Source: Turritopsis dohrnii (taxonomy: Eukaryota; Cnidaria; Hydrozoa; Anthoathecata; Oceaniidae). Taken from it: DNA of 64,000 nucleotides. Each line of letters starts with the position of its first letter. Position 1 is the first letter of the stretch. Under the pieces are notes generated by a model. That model did not search any database, was not told where the DNA came from, and was given only the letters and a program-made list of their open reading frames with translations. Below are positions 40,501-53,012 of this stretch, piece after piece. The position numbers were made by a program, and so were the translations under genes. The stretch spans positions 806,001-870,000 of the forward strand of contig BQMF02000142.1 of NCBI GenBank assembly GCA_027922465.2, read 5' to 3'.

Positions 40501-43362
40501 TATTTGAAAAAAACATTATCTTGGCATTTCTGTTTTCCCTAATACGTAATAGAAACAATTTTGTGTATTGAAATTGTGCATTTGTTTTTGCAAAAAAAAA
40601 ATCCACTTTTGCAAGAACAACTCCTGTCAAACATTTTTGTACTGCTATTAATTATTAATAGCAATATAAAAATTAAATACTCTACTCAAGATAAATCATG
40701 TGTTTCTTATTAGATTGTTTCAGGTGAATAAAAAATGATCTAAACAAGAAATTCAAACTTTGGGGTGACCTTTACAAAGAAATAGTCATCAGGAAAGGTA
40801 TATATATAATTTCTTATTTGTGATGTTATTAGTATAATTGGTGGGAATAGAAAAAAATTTTGAGGGTGGGAGTTAAGGCAGTAAAAACGTCAAGCCAATG
40901 CAATGTTTTTTATTAATGTGTGGCTTTAAAAAAAGCCGTTTTGTTATCTCCATAATGATCTGAATTCCACATGATCTTTCATCTTTTTTAGCCTTCTTTC
41001 GACATGGTAATGGAACATCACTAAATTCTACTTGACCATGGTCCTCAGAATTTCCACTTGCGATTGGTCTGAACACTTTTTGGTTTCAACTGCAGGATTG
41101 CCAGAAATTGAAGACATTCGATAATAGAATTCACAGTAACTTTTAATCCTTCATATGTCTGCCAAGATATGAACATACTACTTCGTGCTGCTTTGTTGAA
41201 ATTCCCTGCACGATGTTCGATGGAGTTTTGCCAATCAGTGAAGTATTTCAGGAATACATTTCGCAACCAGGAAAACCGTGGGTCATTGACTGATGTAAAA
41301 GGAGCAAGAAATGGTTTCAAGCTGTGAATATGTGAATTTGGATTTTTCACATTAACAATATCGAAAAAATTATCCAGCATAGAATAGAATTTCGCTGTAG
41401 CAGCTGCATCAGGAGGACCATATTCTGCTAACACTTTGCTGACACTAGAACTCAATACTTGTGCAGCTAAACGTACATTCATGACTGAGTAAGGTGTTAA
41501 ATGAATATGTTTGTGTGTTAACTTTGGTAATAATGCCAATCCCTATGCTTGATCTTCATAAAATATTTCGGCTATATGATTCCAAAGTAGGCATGCTCCA
41601 TCATTCCACATCACACGTGTGTGTTTACCAGATCCTGAATTTGCTAGGCAGTTACGAGCTGTTTTAATGAGATGTAGCGGGTCAGAGATGAAATATATGA
41701 ATCGTTTCTCATGTGCAAATAAATTTAATGTACGGTATGTTACATCAACTGCAGGATTGCCATCATCTACACTGTTCATAATAAAATGCATTCGGAAAAA
41801 CTTTCTATTCGGTGATGCCCCATCACATGTAACAGCAGCAACTTTAACTCCACATTGCAGCTCACAAATACTCACTGCTTTCCAAAACAATGGGAAGATT
41901 TGACTTGCTGATGCTCCAACAGTAGCAAAATTTGCTAAAATAAATTTAAACGGGTTGACAATACTTCGAAGCATGAATACCAGCACATGTGTTGCAATAT
42001 CGTTGACTTTATTAAGTGCAGCATAATTTAAAGATGCATCGCCAAGATCAACATATCCAATTAACTCACCAGTGTGTTTATCCCATACAAAATTCTCTTG
42101 AATTTTCATTTCATCGAAAAGAAGGACCATATATTTTTCAGCATCAGAAAAGTTTTCGATTTTTTGCTGTAACTCTGTGATGATATGTTTGTTGAATCCT
42201 CGTTCTGGTCTGATGTAATTCTTATAATCCTTCAACCGTCGTCTGCTTGGTAAAATGAGAAAACCAGTGCCAGTTTTTTCATTAAAGCGTATATCATCAT
42301 AAGCTGAAGCAGATTAAGCAGCTAAAGATAAACAGTATCGGATGATCATGGGATGATAACGCACACCTGAAGAGGAACTTTGTATATATTTCTGTTGTTC
42401 TTCCCAGAAGAATTTCATAAATGGTGTAACTTTGTTACGATCTGCATTTGACATGATAGTTACCAAATCATCACTCAAATTTTTGTTAACCGAAATGGAT
42501 GACATGTGAAGTTCACTTTGCAGTGTTTTAATTCTAACTTCAAGTTCTTTATTTTTTAATCTTTGATGTTGCAATGTTAATTTGATACGTTCTGGTGATG
42601 TGAGAGAAATAGGAGCCTTTGCCTTTGCAGGAATTAATGATCTTTCAACTTTTTTCTCCAGTAATCTTTCATGTTGTTTTTCATTAGTTAAACATACTTG
42701 GCATTTATGTGATTCACAAAGAACATGACATTTCTGAGGTCTCAAATACTCTGACTGTAACAGTGTTAATGTGGGTGATTCAACAAAAACTTTTGGCACA
42801 AGATGTCGTAACAGGGATTCTGACTTATGAGTTGTCACCCCTTCAAATATTCCAAATTTTGAAATTGCAGATATGAGGATTTGCAGAGAGATATTTTTCA
42901 TTGAGGCACCATATAATTTCATCAGGGAATGATCTTGTGACGATAACCAGTTGTAGACTCTTATTTTGTAGTTCAGATCTTTGTCCACGTATATTTCAAA
43001 TTTTGGAATGCTATGTTCATTTTCCAAAAAGCATATCTGCACTAAATTATCAGATTTATTATTGACAACCCACCCAGGAGCGAGTTTTAGTGAACATATC
43101 CTTGTTTTGAAATCAGGGAAAGATTTGTAGTAAGTTGAATCTACTTGTGAAGCAGGGGCTATACATGCTTCCCTTTTCTGTATACTTGCAGTCGATCTCT
43201 GTGGAAATGATGAGCTAGGGATGGATTTTACAGGTAAATTTATGGTAGGTAAGACACCAGGTACTCTCGTTGTTTTAGTCTCGTTTCGAATTAAATGCTC
43301 CTCGAGATAATGCAGCTCGCAAGTATACACTCCACTAACCTTTATTATTAACAACTGCATTC

Positions 43363-45321
43363 AAATGAATCACTATCCAATTCAATGGAAGATTGGGAAA
43401 ATTACTACAATCCCAAAGACAGATGATGCAAAACTTGCAGATCAATTTAGACCAGTATCGGTCTTGCCAATCTTGTGGAAAGTATTTGAACGTTTAATCG
43501 CAAAACAGATTTGTTCATACATCGATAACATGTGTATATACAAATCAACAATGTCCGGTTTCCGAGCATCACATTCAACGTGTACACTTCTATTAAAAAT
43601 CCGCGATGACATCAAAACCGCAATGAAAAAAGGCGAAATCTCTTTAGCTATATTCAGTGACTACTCGAAAGCCTTTGATACTGTGTCCTATTCGACAATA
43701 ATTCGCAAACTAAAGTGCATTGGATTTGGTAAAAATTCATTACTGCTTCTCACCAGCTATCTCACAAATCGTAAACAATTTGTACAGGTAGATGACAAAA
43801 TGTCCTCTAAAGTGGAATGTCGATTCGGAGTCCCACAAGGTTCAGTGCTAGGACCTATTCTTTTTAATCTGTATGTTTCCGATTTACAAGATGTTGATTC
43901 CGGTGCCGTTTACCAGTATGCCGATGACACGAGCCAAATCGAACATTTTAAAATAAAGGACTTAGAGCCATCAGTCAAAAAACTAGAGAGACGTCTTGAA
44001 ATTTTAAGAGCATGGTCTAAAGAATGTAATCTTCTATTCAACGCATCGAAAACGAAATCCATGCTTTTTGCAACTTCTCAACTTTACAAATGTCATAAAT
44101 TAGATGCTCCTGATTTATACCAAATTGCAGTCAACACCTCAGCTTTAGAAAGAGTGCATCAGTGGAAACAATTAGGTGTGGTGCTTGATGAACACTTGAA
44201 ATGGAATCATCAAATAAATAAAGTGTTACAGTCTTGTTGGGGAATTCTAAAGGTATTACGAAAGCTGAAACGATTCACGTCATTTCAAAATCGAAAAATG
44301 TTGGCACAGTCTCTTATTTTGTCACGTCTTGATTACTGTAATGCTCTTTATACCAACATATCACAGAATGAGATAAATCGTATGCAGCGACTTCTAAAAA
44401 CCACTGCGTCATTCGTAAATAATCGATTTTGTGCGACGGCTGATGTAATTAAATTGGGATGGCTACCGGTGAAGGAACGTATTGAATACAGCACGTTAAA
44501 GTTAGCACATAAAGCGATTTATGAAGACAAGTTTCCCAATTATTTGAAAATGGAATGGGTACGAAAAAATCCCCGCCTTCGATCGTTCGCAGAAGTCTGC
44601 AAACTGCGTTTTTATGACAACTATTCTTTTCGAGGAGTAGCAAGTCAATTATTTAACAGTCTTCCTGATAATATACGTAGTGACAATAACTTTAATTCTT
44701 TTTCTAAAAATTTAAAGATATTTTTACTAGACAAGGCCTTAGCATCTTATATTAGCCTACACTGAATCTTATGATTTCTATATTTACACACGTATATATA
44801 TATATATATATATATATATTTTTGAACTATTCTGATTTTTGTTTCTCTTATGTATATAAAATTTTACATACAATTTTTATTCGCATATTTTCTGACAATT
44901 TTGTTGTCTCACTCGGTTTTGTATTCCATTCAATTTGTCAGGGTTTTTTTGTTGTTGTTGTTTTTTATCACGAGTCTCTGACCCCTTTTCGATTCATTTT
45001 TTTTTATTATTATTATTTTCTTACATCTTTTGTCTTTCCTCAGGGTTCCAACATCCTAGTCCCTGTGGTGATTTTCTTTCCGATATTTTCCAATATCAGG
45101 TCTATTGATCAATTGGAATCATGCCAACACCAGTTATTTCAGCCCTGGCAACATCAGCGAGTCTATTTCTTGTCTGACTTCTTATGTAGTTTATTTTAAC
45201 GATGAATACCAAAACTATATTGTATTGTATTGTATTTATTGTATTTATCTATTGTTATATTTTTTATTGGGTGAAAAGCCATTTTATGGATCCCTGAAAT
45301 ACATTTAATAATAATAATAAT
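43363..45321 (+). mobile_element. CR1/Jockey-like LINE insertion, 5'-truncated
   Basis: It occupies the gap inside the THAP domain of the P-like transposase, in the opposite orientation. It holds the RT C-terminal two-thirds, a 3' untranslated region with a (TA)n run (44793-44820), and ends in (AAT)n at 45308-45321. The left junction abuts the transposase frame at 43360-43364. Confidence 0.82.
43365..44765 (+). CDS. LINE reverse transcriptase, intact to its stop but 5'-truncated
   Basis: This 466-residue open frame covers RT motifs in order: RPVSVLPILWKVFERLI, SGFRASHSTCTLLLKI, FSDYSKAFDTV (motif A), FGVPQGSVLGPILFNLY, QYADDTSQIE (catalytic YADD), LLFNASKTKSMLFATSQ and the thumb with LSRLDYCNALY. 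It ends LLDKALAS, like the other LINE at 30933. No internal stop is present, so the insertion is recent. The endonuclease half and true start are missing. Confidence 0.85.
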   Translation: MNHYPIQWKIGKITTIPKTDDAKLADQFRPVSVLPILWKVFERLIAKQICSYIDNMCIYKSTMSGFRASHSTCTLLLKIRDDIKTAMKKGEISLAIFSDYSKAFDTVSYSTIIRKLKCIGFGKNSLLLLTSYLTNRKQFVQVDDKMSSKVECRFGVPQGSVLGPILFNLYVSDLQDVDSGAVYQYADDTSQIEHFKIKDLEPSVKKLERRLEILRAWSKECNLLFNASKTKSMLFATSQLYKCHKLDAPDLYQIAVNTSALERVHQWKQLGVVLDEHLKWNHQINKVLQSCWGILKVLRKLKRFTSFQNRKMLAQSLILSRLDYCNALYTNISQNEINRMQRLLKTTASFVNNRFCATADVIKLGWLPVKERIEYSTLKLAHKAIYEDKFPNYLKMEWVRKNPRLRSFAEVCKLRFYDNYSFRGVASQLFNSLPDNIRSDNNFNSFSKNLKIFLLDKALASYISLH

Positions 45322-45689
45322 TTTTAAATCTGATTCTTCAAGCTCTGATCAACAAAACGATCTCTGATAATAATATTCACAATTTTTTCTGGCCATTGTG
45401 TACTATATTTGTCGTCTCCAGTCGGTACACGAAAAAGGGATATTCCTTTACAATTTCTGGAAGTTGCACAGCCAAAAATAGCACAATTAGCACCAGGCAT
45501 GTTTGCATTTCCCCACTGATTCTCCTTAAAAATGTTTTTTTAAACTTTCGCGCTATGCACTCAAAAGTAGGTTGGGAACGAATTTGAAACGAAATTCATG
45601 ATAAAGATAGAGACGGTCCGAATCGGGTCGAATATCCAGACTATCTTTTTTCTTGTGACTATGGTTACACTCAAATGGTGTTAATGATT

Positions 45690-45985
45690 GGTTCTCACTT
45701 GTTTCAGTGTAGCATGATGAGTGTCTGGGGATGGCATGCTGCAAAAGTTTAGAAGTGAAAACTGCTGTTTTGACACCTGTGCAAATTCTGAAACTTTCAA
45801 TCTAATCAATTAAATTTTCAATGGAAATTTTTCTTACTGATTGTTTTGCCAACTTTTAGATAACATAATTTTCAGGTGGAAACTATTTATACACTTGGAT
45901 TGTATATGCTAAACTGTTGATAGCTGACCTTTTGCAGCATGCCATCCCCAAACACTCATCATGCTATACATTTGAGTGCAACCTA
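45690..45985. repeat. Inverted repeat / possible MITE beside the P-like element
   Basis: GTAGCATGATGAGTGTCTGG and the following GGATGGCATGCTGCAAAAG at about 45709-45748 are mirrored at about 45935-45975. The arms are about 40 bp with one or two mismatches, and both extend weakly to ACTCAAATG. Non-coding. Confidence 0.7.
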
Positions 45986-46276
45986 ACCACACGTACACAT
46001 GGTTGTGACATTTCATTAAACCAGATAGCCAAATTGTTGTTGTGTAATGAATGCATCACCCTTCAGAACCAAAGTCCTTCATAGTAGGTCCAAGAAGAAT
46101 CTATAACCTGCTAAACTCCAATGTCTTTCACTTCACCAGCATGCATCAAACTATCTTTGCAATAACAACGACTCAAATGCAATCAGCTTCAACAACAACT
46201 TCAGGACATGAGTCAGAAATAACAAAGACCTAGCATTGTTATTGATCATGAACTGAGTGATGATCTTGCCAATATC

Positions 46277-46700
46277 ATGTCAAATCATGCCATTTATGAA
46301 GTTAATTGGCAACAGCAACAAAAACTTTTTCAACGCTCTGCAAATGGTGCTCACTGCCACTCAATGATTATTCGATATTGTTTATCATTAGACATAAAAT
46401 CACCATCAACCTATGAAGAGCTGAGAAATAGCAATATACTCAGATTACCAAGTCTCAGAACTCTCAGAGAATACAAAAACTTCATAAAACCAGAGCCAGG
46501 ATTTAGAAAGAAAGTAATTGATGACTTAAAGCAAACTACAAGTAATTACTGTGATGTGCAAAGGTACAGTGTTCTCCTGGAATTAGTTTCTGTGTCACAG
46601 TTTGCAGCAATCTGGTGGAAAATTTCCTTTATATGCTTGAATCAGCACCAGCAGGTTGTTTTGAAAATTGCATTCCTTCAATATTGTGTCACATAATTTC
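46277..46700 (+). pseudogene. Second P-like transposase fragment
   Basis: The plus-strand frame (139 residues) matches the middle of the transposase at 42300 (minus). Shared blocks include MIIRYCLSL, LPSLRTLREYKNFIKPEPGF (compare LPSRRRLKDYKNYIRPERGF) and VIDDLKQ. After about residue 100 the similarity drops and the frame degenerates, with a deletion before QFAAIWWK. It is an older or different subfamily copy, truncated at both ends. Confidence 0.65.
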
Positions 46701-48051
46701 ATTAAGAGAAGGGTATTAGCATGTGGAGCTATATTCTTATCATGATAATAGCCATACAGTATGGAAATATGTGTCACTGATGAATAAAATTTTTCATTAT
46801 CACCCTTGTTAAACATGTTCACTCTCTGTTTATTATTTTTTTTTTAAGAATTTCATTGTTTGTATTTAAATTATGTTAGACACTTGTCACATTTTGAGGA
46901 TACAAGTCACTTTTGGCTAAAATTTTTATTGTTTCTTGCATCATGCAAAGAGAACATGACTTTTCTGGACATGTCTAGCAAGTCCAACTTAACTTTTTCT
47001 TGTTACACAAGTCACACTGGAATTCGCCCATTTGCATCTTAAAAAAATAGTTAATTCATGTACGTGGAAGACAAAATATCAAAAGAGAGCCTCATTTAGA
47101 TCTAAAAAAAGGACATAAGATGTAAACAGAAACAGTCACAAAATCACGATATTTGCGGCCTTTTTTGTGAAAAACTACTCGCTACTTACATCATCAGAAA
47201 AAAGTAATCACTACTGTCATGAAATTTGATATCAAATACTCCCACAATTTCATCTAATTCATCATCAAAATAATTGTTTTCCCCTTACGCTTCCATATTG
47301 AAAAAACACTTGTGCAGGTTCACGTCAGGTGACAAGCAGTTTCAGCTTCGATATTGAAAGCCTTTGATTTCGCCGACATGCCGAACCATCTCTTCTATTA
47401 ACTATGTTTCCGTCCCTGTCCACGAAATAATCAGAAAAAGTTGAAACGAGCTCAACTCTTTCTGTTTGGAACAAACAGAAAAGAAGGAAAAGAAAATAAA
47501 CCAATCAGATTTTAGTATTAGTTCTTTTCCGTTCCTGTCCGTGGAAAGTGGATAATTATCTTAATGATTTTTTGAAGATTGGTTTCATCAGAAACCGTGC
47601 TCCTTAAAAGTATTTAACTTTTCGAGGGAAGAAAAGTTTCAATTTTGCGTGTATTTAATTTGGCAAAATGAAACACATATCGCGAACAAAAACTTTCAAG
47701 GAAAAAAAACAAGGAGGAAATGAAAAAAAATCCATTTCGGGGATAAAACATTTATTAACAGTCTCATAGGTGGCCATCGTAACCACATATAAAAAGAAAA
47801 GAATATAAAAAGAAAAAAGATATTAAAAAATCATTGTGTTGCATGAGAACGAGTAGTTTTTGGTTCTGTTATAAGAACTGAAGAAATTGTGACATGCACA
47901 TCAACTGATGCCGAACAAAATCCACATCCAACGAAATTGGTGGAAAGTAAATGGCAGGATTTAAAAAATTGAAACCTACGATTAAAAAACAAAAGTATAT
48001 AAAAACAGGTGTATGTATGGGATCTTATATACAAAATTCCACTTGTCTATT
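46701..48051. other. No gene seen
   Basis: AT-rich. A related word TTCCGTCCCTGTCCACG / TTCCGTTCCTGTCCGTGG occurs as a direct repeat at about 47408 and 47527. This contains the downstream flank of the dehydratase gene. Confidence 0.45.
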
Positions 48052-51000
48052 TTATTTCTTTAGGTCCTCAATTGCCCCACTGACCCAGTTGACTTGATCG
48101 TATTTTTCCTCTAACGCTTTCTTTAGTTGGAGACCGTGATCGTAATCTTTCACTTCAACTATGACTTTGTTCTATAAATAGAACAGAAAACAGTGAAAGC
48201 ACAAACAAGACATTCATTCAAATCGTTCAAGTTGTATGTTGAGGTCAGTTGCGATGTGACATATGAACTAACCTCAACAGTAAATACGCTAGACTTGATC
48301 CATGCTCTCTCGTGAAAGATATCTTTAACGCTACAAAAAAAACAACAATAAACGTAACAAAGATCTGTGGTTCCATTACATAAATAACATGATTGCCGAA
48401 ATTATATGATTACATAAATTACATGAAATATTCACTTAGTAAACGTTGAGTAGCGTTTCTTTCCGAAATTTGATTTCCATTCAACTTTCATTGAATTAAG
48501 GTCCTTAGCATTCTTTAATCAATGAAATCGATTTATACCTTGCTCCAACTTGAGCTAACAACTTAGTGAGTTCGGCCAGGCCACCAGGTCTATCTGATAT
48601 CACGACCGAGAATCTGATCAATCTTCCATCAGCTGCTAAGCCACGTTCAATCACACGTCCAAGGACAGTTGAGTCGATGTTTCCTCCACATAAAGGGAAA
48701 ACCACCCTGAAAAAGCAACAGTGTTTTCCCAATTTCTTAAAAACATAAAGAAAACTTTGCTCTAGTGAATAAGGCCAATGCAATTCCTTGTACTGAAATC
48801 AACAAATAAATCTAAAAATTATATCAAGAAAACAATATACGTTTGAATCATAACTGGCGACGTGACACAAGAAATAACAACAACATATGAAGAAAAATTG
48901 TCGTCAAACAAGTTCACCTTTTTCCTTTCAGTTCGGGCAACAAGCCAGCCAAAGCAGCAGCGAGACCTGTCGCTCCTGCACCTTCCACCACACATTTTTC
49001 TTCCTCGATTAAGCGAAGAACTGCAATAGCTATGAATGATTCACTAAACATGAAAAAGTAAACACATCGTTAAGCTCTCAAAATGAAATCATAAAATATT
49101 GTGATTGATTATCAAATACAAAAAGTTAGTTTCCACTGAATTTGGGGATATTGACATATAATTATTATTGTTTTTAAACGAATATTTTTTACAGGATAAT
49201 CATTTCAACAAATAAATGCTGTTATCAATATGTGACGTCACAATGAGTCCTGTGTTAAAAAAAGAGAAAAAGTAGGGCCTTTAAATCAGAAAAGAAAAAA
49301 AGAAAGAAAGCAGGTTTAGCAACGACGGATAGTCCAAATTAACTGAATCAAGTAAGAATTCATGTGAAAGCAGATAGACTTATCAGCTAAACAGGAGTTT
49401 AGATATGACATCAAGCACATTCTTTCATGTCTTCATTGATCTTACCTAACTTGCACAATTTTATCAACATATGGTTGTGCTGTTACGAACGCATTCTCTC
49501 CAACTTTTGATACGCATAAACCTACAAGAAAAACAATTACATGGAAAACGAACTTTCCGTTATCTTCTAAATTGAATCTACAACTCCGATGAGCAAACAT
49601 AATTAAAAATGTTTCAATGGAACAATACGAATTTGACAAATGAAACTATTTAGAGCAATGTTCAAAGTAATCCAAAGCTACTTATTATAGCATTGCAACG
49701 TGCTAGTTACAGTATAAATCTAGGAGATAACCGAACTATGGGAACAGTTTCTTGCAATCTGTTTAAAAACAAGGAAAACGTTGCTTTGCTCAGAAAAGAG
49801 AATTTGCTACTAGATTAAGAGACATTACATAGTGCCAAGAAGCCTAATTTTGGAGTTGACATCTTACAATCTTATTTGACGTTCTTACCGTCAGCTAAGG
49901 TTAACGACTGGTCAGCAGATATTTTCACAGGTTCTCCCGCCTCTAACGCCGCCTTGAAGCTGGCGCATTTCTCACTTTCAACGCCCTAAAATATCAATGA
50001 TAGACTTGCTATTCCGACTGATACCAGTTACCCTCTATCATTATTTTCTGATTAGGGAATCTCTATTTTATTTGGTACTTTCTTACTATGATTTGTATTC
50101 GAGGGTGTAATGTTTTCAACGCCACAGCACAACCAGCAATAAGCCCACCACCACCAACGGGTATCACCACAGCGTCGATATCATCCACCTGCTCAGCTAT
50201 TTCTAAACCACAGGTACCTTGGCCAGCCAGGATACCAGGATGATCATATCTATCACAAAAAAATGACATCATCATCATGACACATTTGATGATCTTCAGG
50301 TGCGAATAATAGCCTCACTAATGACGTCACAGTAAGTGTTGCTTGATTATTGGTAATACTTAGCTACTCAATCACGAAATAAAAAATCAAATGTTTTCTG
50401 TAAAGTCTGTGAACTCCTCAACTTGAAAACAAGGCGAAACACGTGTTTATAAAATCTTCTCTTTGCTGTCTTACTTACCCATTTATATAAAGAAGATTCT
50501 CCTTTTTTGCAATTTCCAAACCAACATCTCTTGCTTCAATTATATCAGCACCTACCATATTTACGTTGGCGCCGTATTTTCTGCATTGAGTTACTTTTGT
50601 GATTGGTGCATTTAAGGGCATACAAACTGTAACAGGGATATTCAGTTCCTGTCCATGATAGGCTAAAGCCAAGGCATGATTTCCTGCTGACGCTGCAATC
50701 ACACCTAGTTTTTTTTGTTCCTGTAAACGAAAAATAAGAACGTTAATCAGAATAACCCAGGGAGCAAAATCGTCAAAATGTCACTGCGATGAAGAGCATC
50801 TTTATTGAAGTAGTGTGTATATTTCCATAGAAACGCATTCCTCCACAGTGCTTTTTAAACAAATTTGCCCATTTGGTAAAAACATATAGAAATGTGATAC
50901 GTTTCAGATTGAATGGTTGTATGTGTTGTTATGGTTACCTTCGACAACATCAGTAAAGTGTTTCTTGCTCCTCTCTCTTTGAAACTGAAAAACAAAAAGT

Positions 51001-51951
51001 GTGGACTCACATACCAAACCTTAAATCCATCCACTTGAGTTTCTTGGTACTAATTTATCCATTAACGAAATATTGCTTATATATTAAATAAAAAATATAC
51101 CATTTCAATTTTCAAAACTCCACTGATGTAGGAAATAGACATTTTAAATAGCTAAGAATCATGTACCTTCCTGTGGCCTGCATATAGTCTCTTTTGCAAT
51201 AAACCTGCATATCTAACATTGAAGATAAGCGAAGTGATTTCTAAACAAGTAAAGAAGAAAGATCGACACAAAGTTGTCCTTGTATATATAGAGAGATATA
51301 GGGGCAGAGATGTTTTACAGATTCGAGACATTTTTCTCCAGCAATTGTGTAAAATCCAACAAAAACATGGATATATGAGTTCGAAGGAACGCAAAATTCT
51401 CTGGATTAAAAAGTTAATTTAGTTGATGCAATCAACTAAAGGATCACGGAACTTGATGATCAACGCATATTAGAAATTCTAATTCTTTCTTCGTGTACAC
51501 CTTTTTTATGAGTAGTATCTTTATAAACAAAACATACTCAAAAACTGAAGTATCAGAAACTTGAAGCAAAAAAATGCTGAAAAAGCGTGGTCAAACCCAG
51601 TGGGCAAAATCGTCAAAATGTCACTGCGACGGAGAGCGTTGCTCATTATAAAATGTGTAGATTTCTCTATATTTCTCAGCTTTGTTTTCAACAAATTTGC
51701 CCACTGTGAAGCGACGTCGTAAGCATATGCAAATCTTATCGTCATACGTCGCATGGCGTGCGTCGAACACCACTCTTTATGCGATATGCAGCGGCGGATA
51801 TATCTTCAAAGGTCACTTCGATTGGTCCATCAGAATCTCCGTTCATCATTTTTTCTCGTTTGATTCGAGCTTGCTTTCCACGTGCTCCTGTATTGTCTTT
51901 CAAATCGGCAGCCGTGTCTTTGTCTGCTGTTACTAAAGCACTCGTTGACAT
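48052..51951 (-). CDS. L-threonine/L-serine dehydratase (ammonia-lyase), PLP-dependent, with ACT-like domain
   Basis: Eleven minus-strand exons were traced: 51951-51748, 51240-51167, 50984-50939, 50720-50479, 50249-50087, 49985-49889, 49521-49446, 49043-48918, 48706-48539, 48330-48273 and 48171-48052. All introns are GT-AG and all phases agree, giving 457 residues. The enzyme deaminates threonine (and serine) to a 2-oxo acid and ammonia. TGSFKERGA supplies the PLP lysine (K95), ASAGNHA (118-124) is the cofactor loop, and PVGGGG (219-224) is the phosphate-binding loop. Residues 374 onward (RFSVVISDRPGGLAELTKLL) form an ACT-like regulatory domain. A splice acceptor just before ATG 51951 suggests an upstream 5' UTR exon. 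Serine racemase is the alternative but usually lacks this tail. Confidence 0.92.
50757..50878 (-). mobile_element. MITE family A in dehydratase intron 3
   Basis: CAAAATCGTCAAAATGTCAC at the left and ACAAATTTGCCCATTTGG at the right match the family ends. It occupies more than half of the 218-bp intron between exons 3 and 4. Confidence 0.75.
51598..51708 (-). mobile_element. MITE family A in dehydratase intron 1
   Basis: CAGTGGGCAAAATCGTCAAA at left and CAACAAATTTGCCCACTG at right are the cleanest inverted ends of the family. It lies about 40 bp from exon 1. Confidence 0.78.
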
Positions 51952-51952
51952 T

Positions 51953-53012
51953 CTGTGAAAGAAATAACATCCATATGAAAAATCGACCGACGACATTCAA
52001 AGTAGAAGGTAGACGTACGTCAAATAGCTATTTGCAACGACATGAAATACAAAACAATTTCATGTAATAAAAGTAAACAGAGAGATTATGAACCTTCTCC
52101 CCAACAACGGTATCGGTGTAAATCTTATATATACTGTCTGGATTACTGAGGCAAAATAGCATTTCCCTTATACTATATTTTACAAGGTGGTTTCAGACAC
52201 GAACAAAGTAACACCAACCAAACAAGCTCTTATATACTCTTCGCTATCCTGAGACGAATTTTTGAAAAATCCATGATCTAGTAAAAATGCACTTAAAGAC
52301 GATTGTAAAAGTAATTGATTGTAAAAGTAATTGATCGAGTTAAATATCTGCAAAAATACTTAGCAGCTAGTTAGATTTTCACTAATTATTTGATAAGCAA
52401 TTATGATTGGTGGATTTCATCAAAAGTAACAATCTTCGAGCCTTTTTTATGAGGTTTTAAAAATCTTTAATATTGAGTGACGTCATTCTGGAAAGATTAC
52501 ACGATGTATAGAAGATTAGTTAAAACAACATTTGGACTCGATGCTCCAAAAAAGTTTTAAACAGTTTACACAACTTACTTTCACACATCATTCACTGAAG
52601 GGTCATTGAGAAAAACAATTGCCTTCTCTCCATTTTATGGCGTTAGGTTAAAGCTAAGTCCTTAAAAATCAATGGATGGCTTCGCGTCGTTTGCAAATTC
52701 AAAGTCAATTACTTTAATGAGGAGGTATAAGAAATATTGATACGGTGATCTCCACCGCATGTATTGAAATGGTAGTACAATGATTGATCTTCACCACAGA
52801 TTCTGCAGCGAAAAATAATTTCTTTCTTTGTGTATAAACATATAAAGTGGTAAGAAGAGCTTTAAACATGTTACTAGTAGTTACTTTTACTAGTCTTACT
52901 TATTTACTTATTTACATAAGAAACATACAATGGAGAGTTTGCGATAATGCACTGGATGATGGGCGGTATTGAAATGGGATCACTTTGGGTCTCAGATAAA
53001 AGAAGTTCAGTG
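51953..53012. other. Upstream region of the dehydratase gene
   Basis: Expected to hold the first intron, 5' UTR exon and promoter. No exon or TATA could be fixed with confidence. A tandem GATTGTAAAAGTAATT duplication lies at about 52300-52335. Confidence 0.4.

Larger units (their letters stand above)
41045..45500 (-). pseudogene. P-like THAP-domain transposase, split by a LINE
   Basis: The minus-strand start at 45500 reads MPGANCAIFGCATSRNCKGI, the first half of a THAP zinc finger (C-x4-C). A LINE occupies about 43363-45321, and the finger resumes at 43360 with YTCELHYLEEHLI (the C-x2-H half). The frame then runs to 41045 with a leucine-zipper-like region, LLFDEMKIQENFVWDKHTGE (first catalytic Asp region), VTCDGASPN and FISDPLHLIKTARN, and an insertion-domain signature (MFISWQTYEGLKVT). 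Two in-frame stops interrupt it near 42311 (TAA) and 41540 (TAG); there is no frameshift across this span. A short shifted tail (RKKAKK) continues to about 40873. Confidence 0.82.
39445..45663. mobile_element. P-like (THAP-type) DNA transposon, complete, with nested LINE
   Basis: Inverted ends begin CATAGTCACAAGAAAAA (39445) and close with the mirror image at 45663; similarity continues through TAGTCTGG. Both ends abut GTTACAC (39438-39444 and 45664-45670), a target duplication. Inside are a minus-strand THAP transposase and a convergent plus-strand gene. Without the LINE (about 1.96 kb), the element is about 4.26 kb. P elements also start with CA and make short duplications (8 bp is usual; 7 bp is seen here). 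Confidence 0.85.

Noticed and set aside
44771..45199. 142-aa ORF after the LINE RT
   Set aside because: Lies in the LINE 3' untranslated region over a (TA)n run and T-rich sequence.
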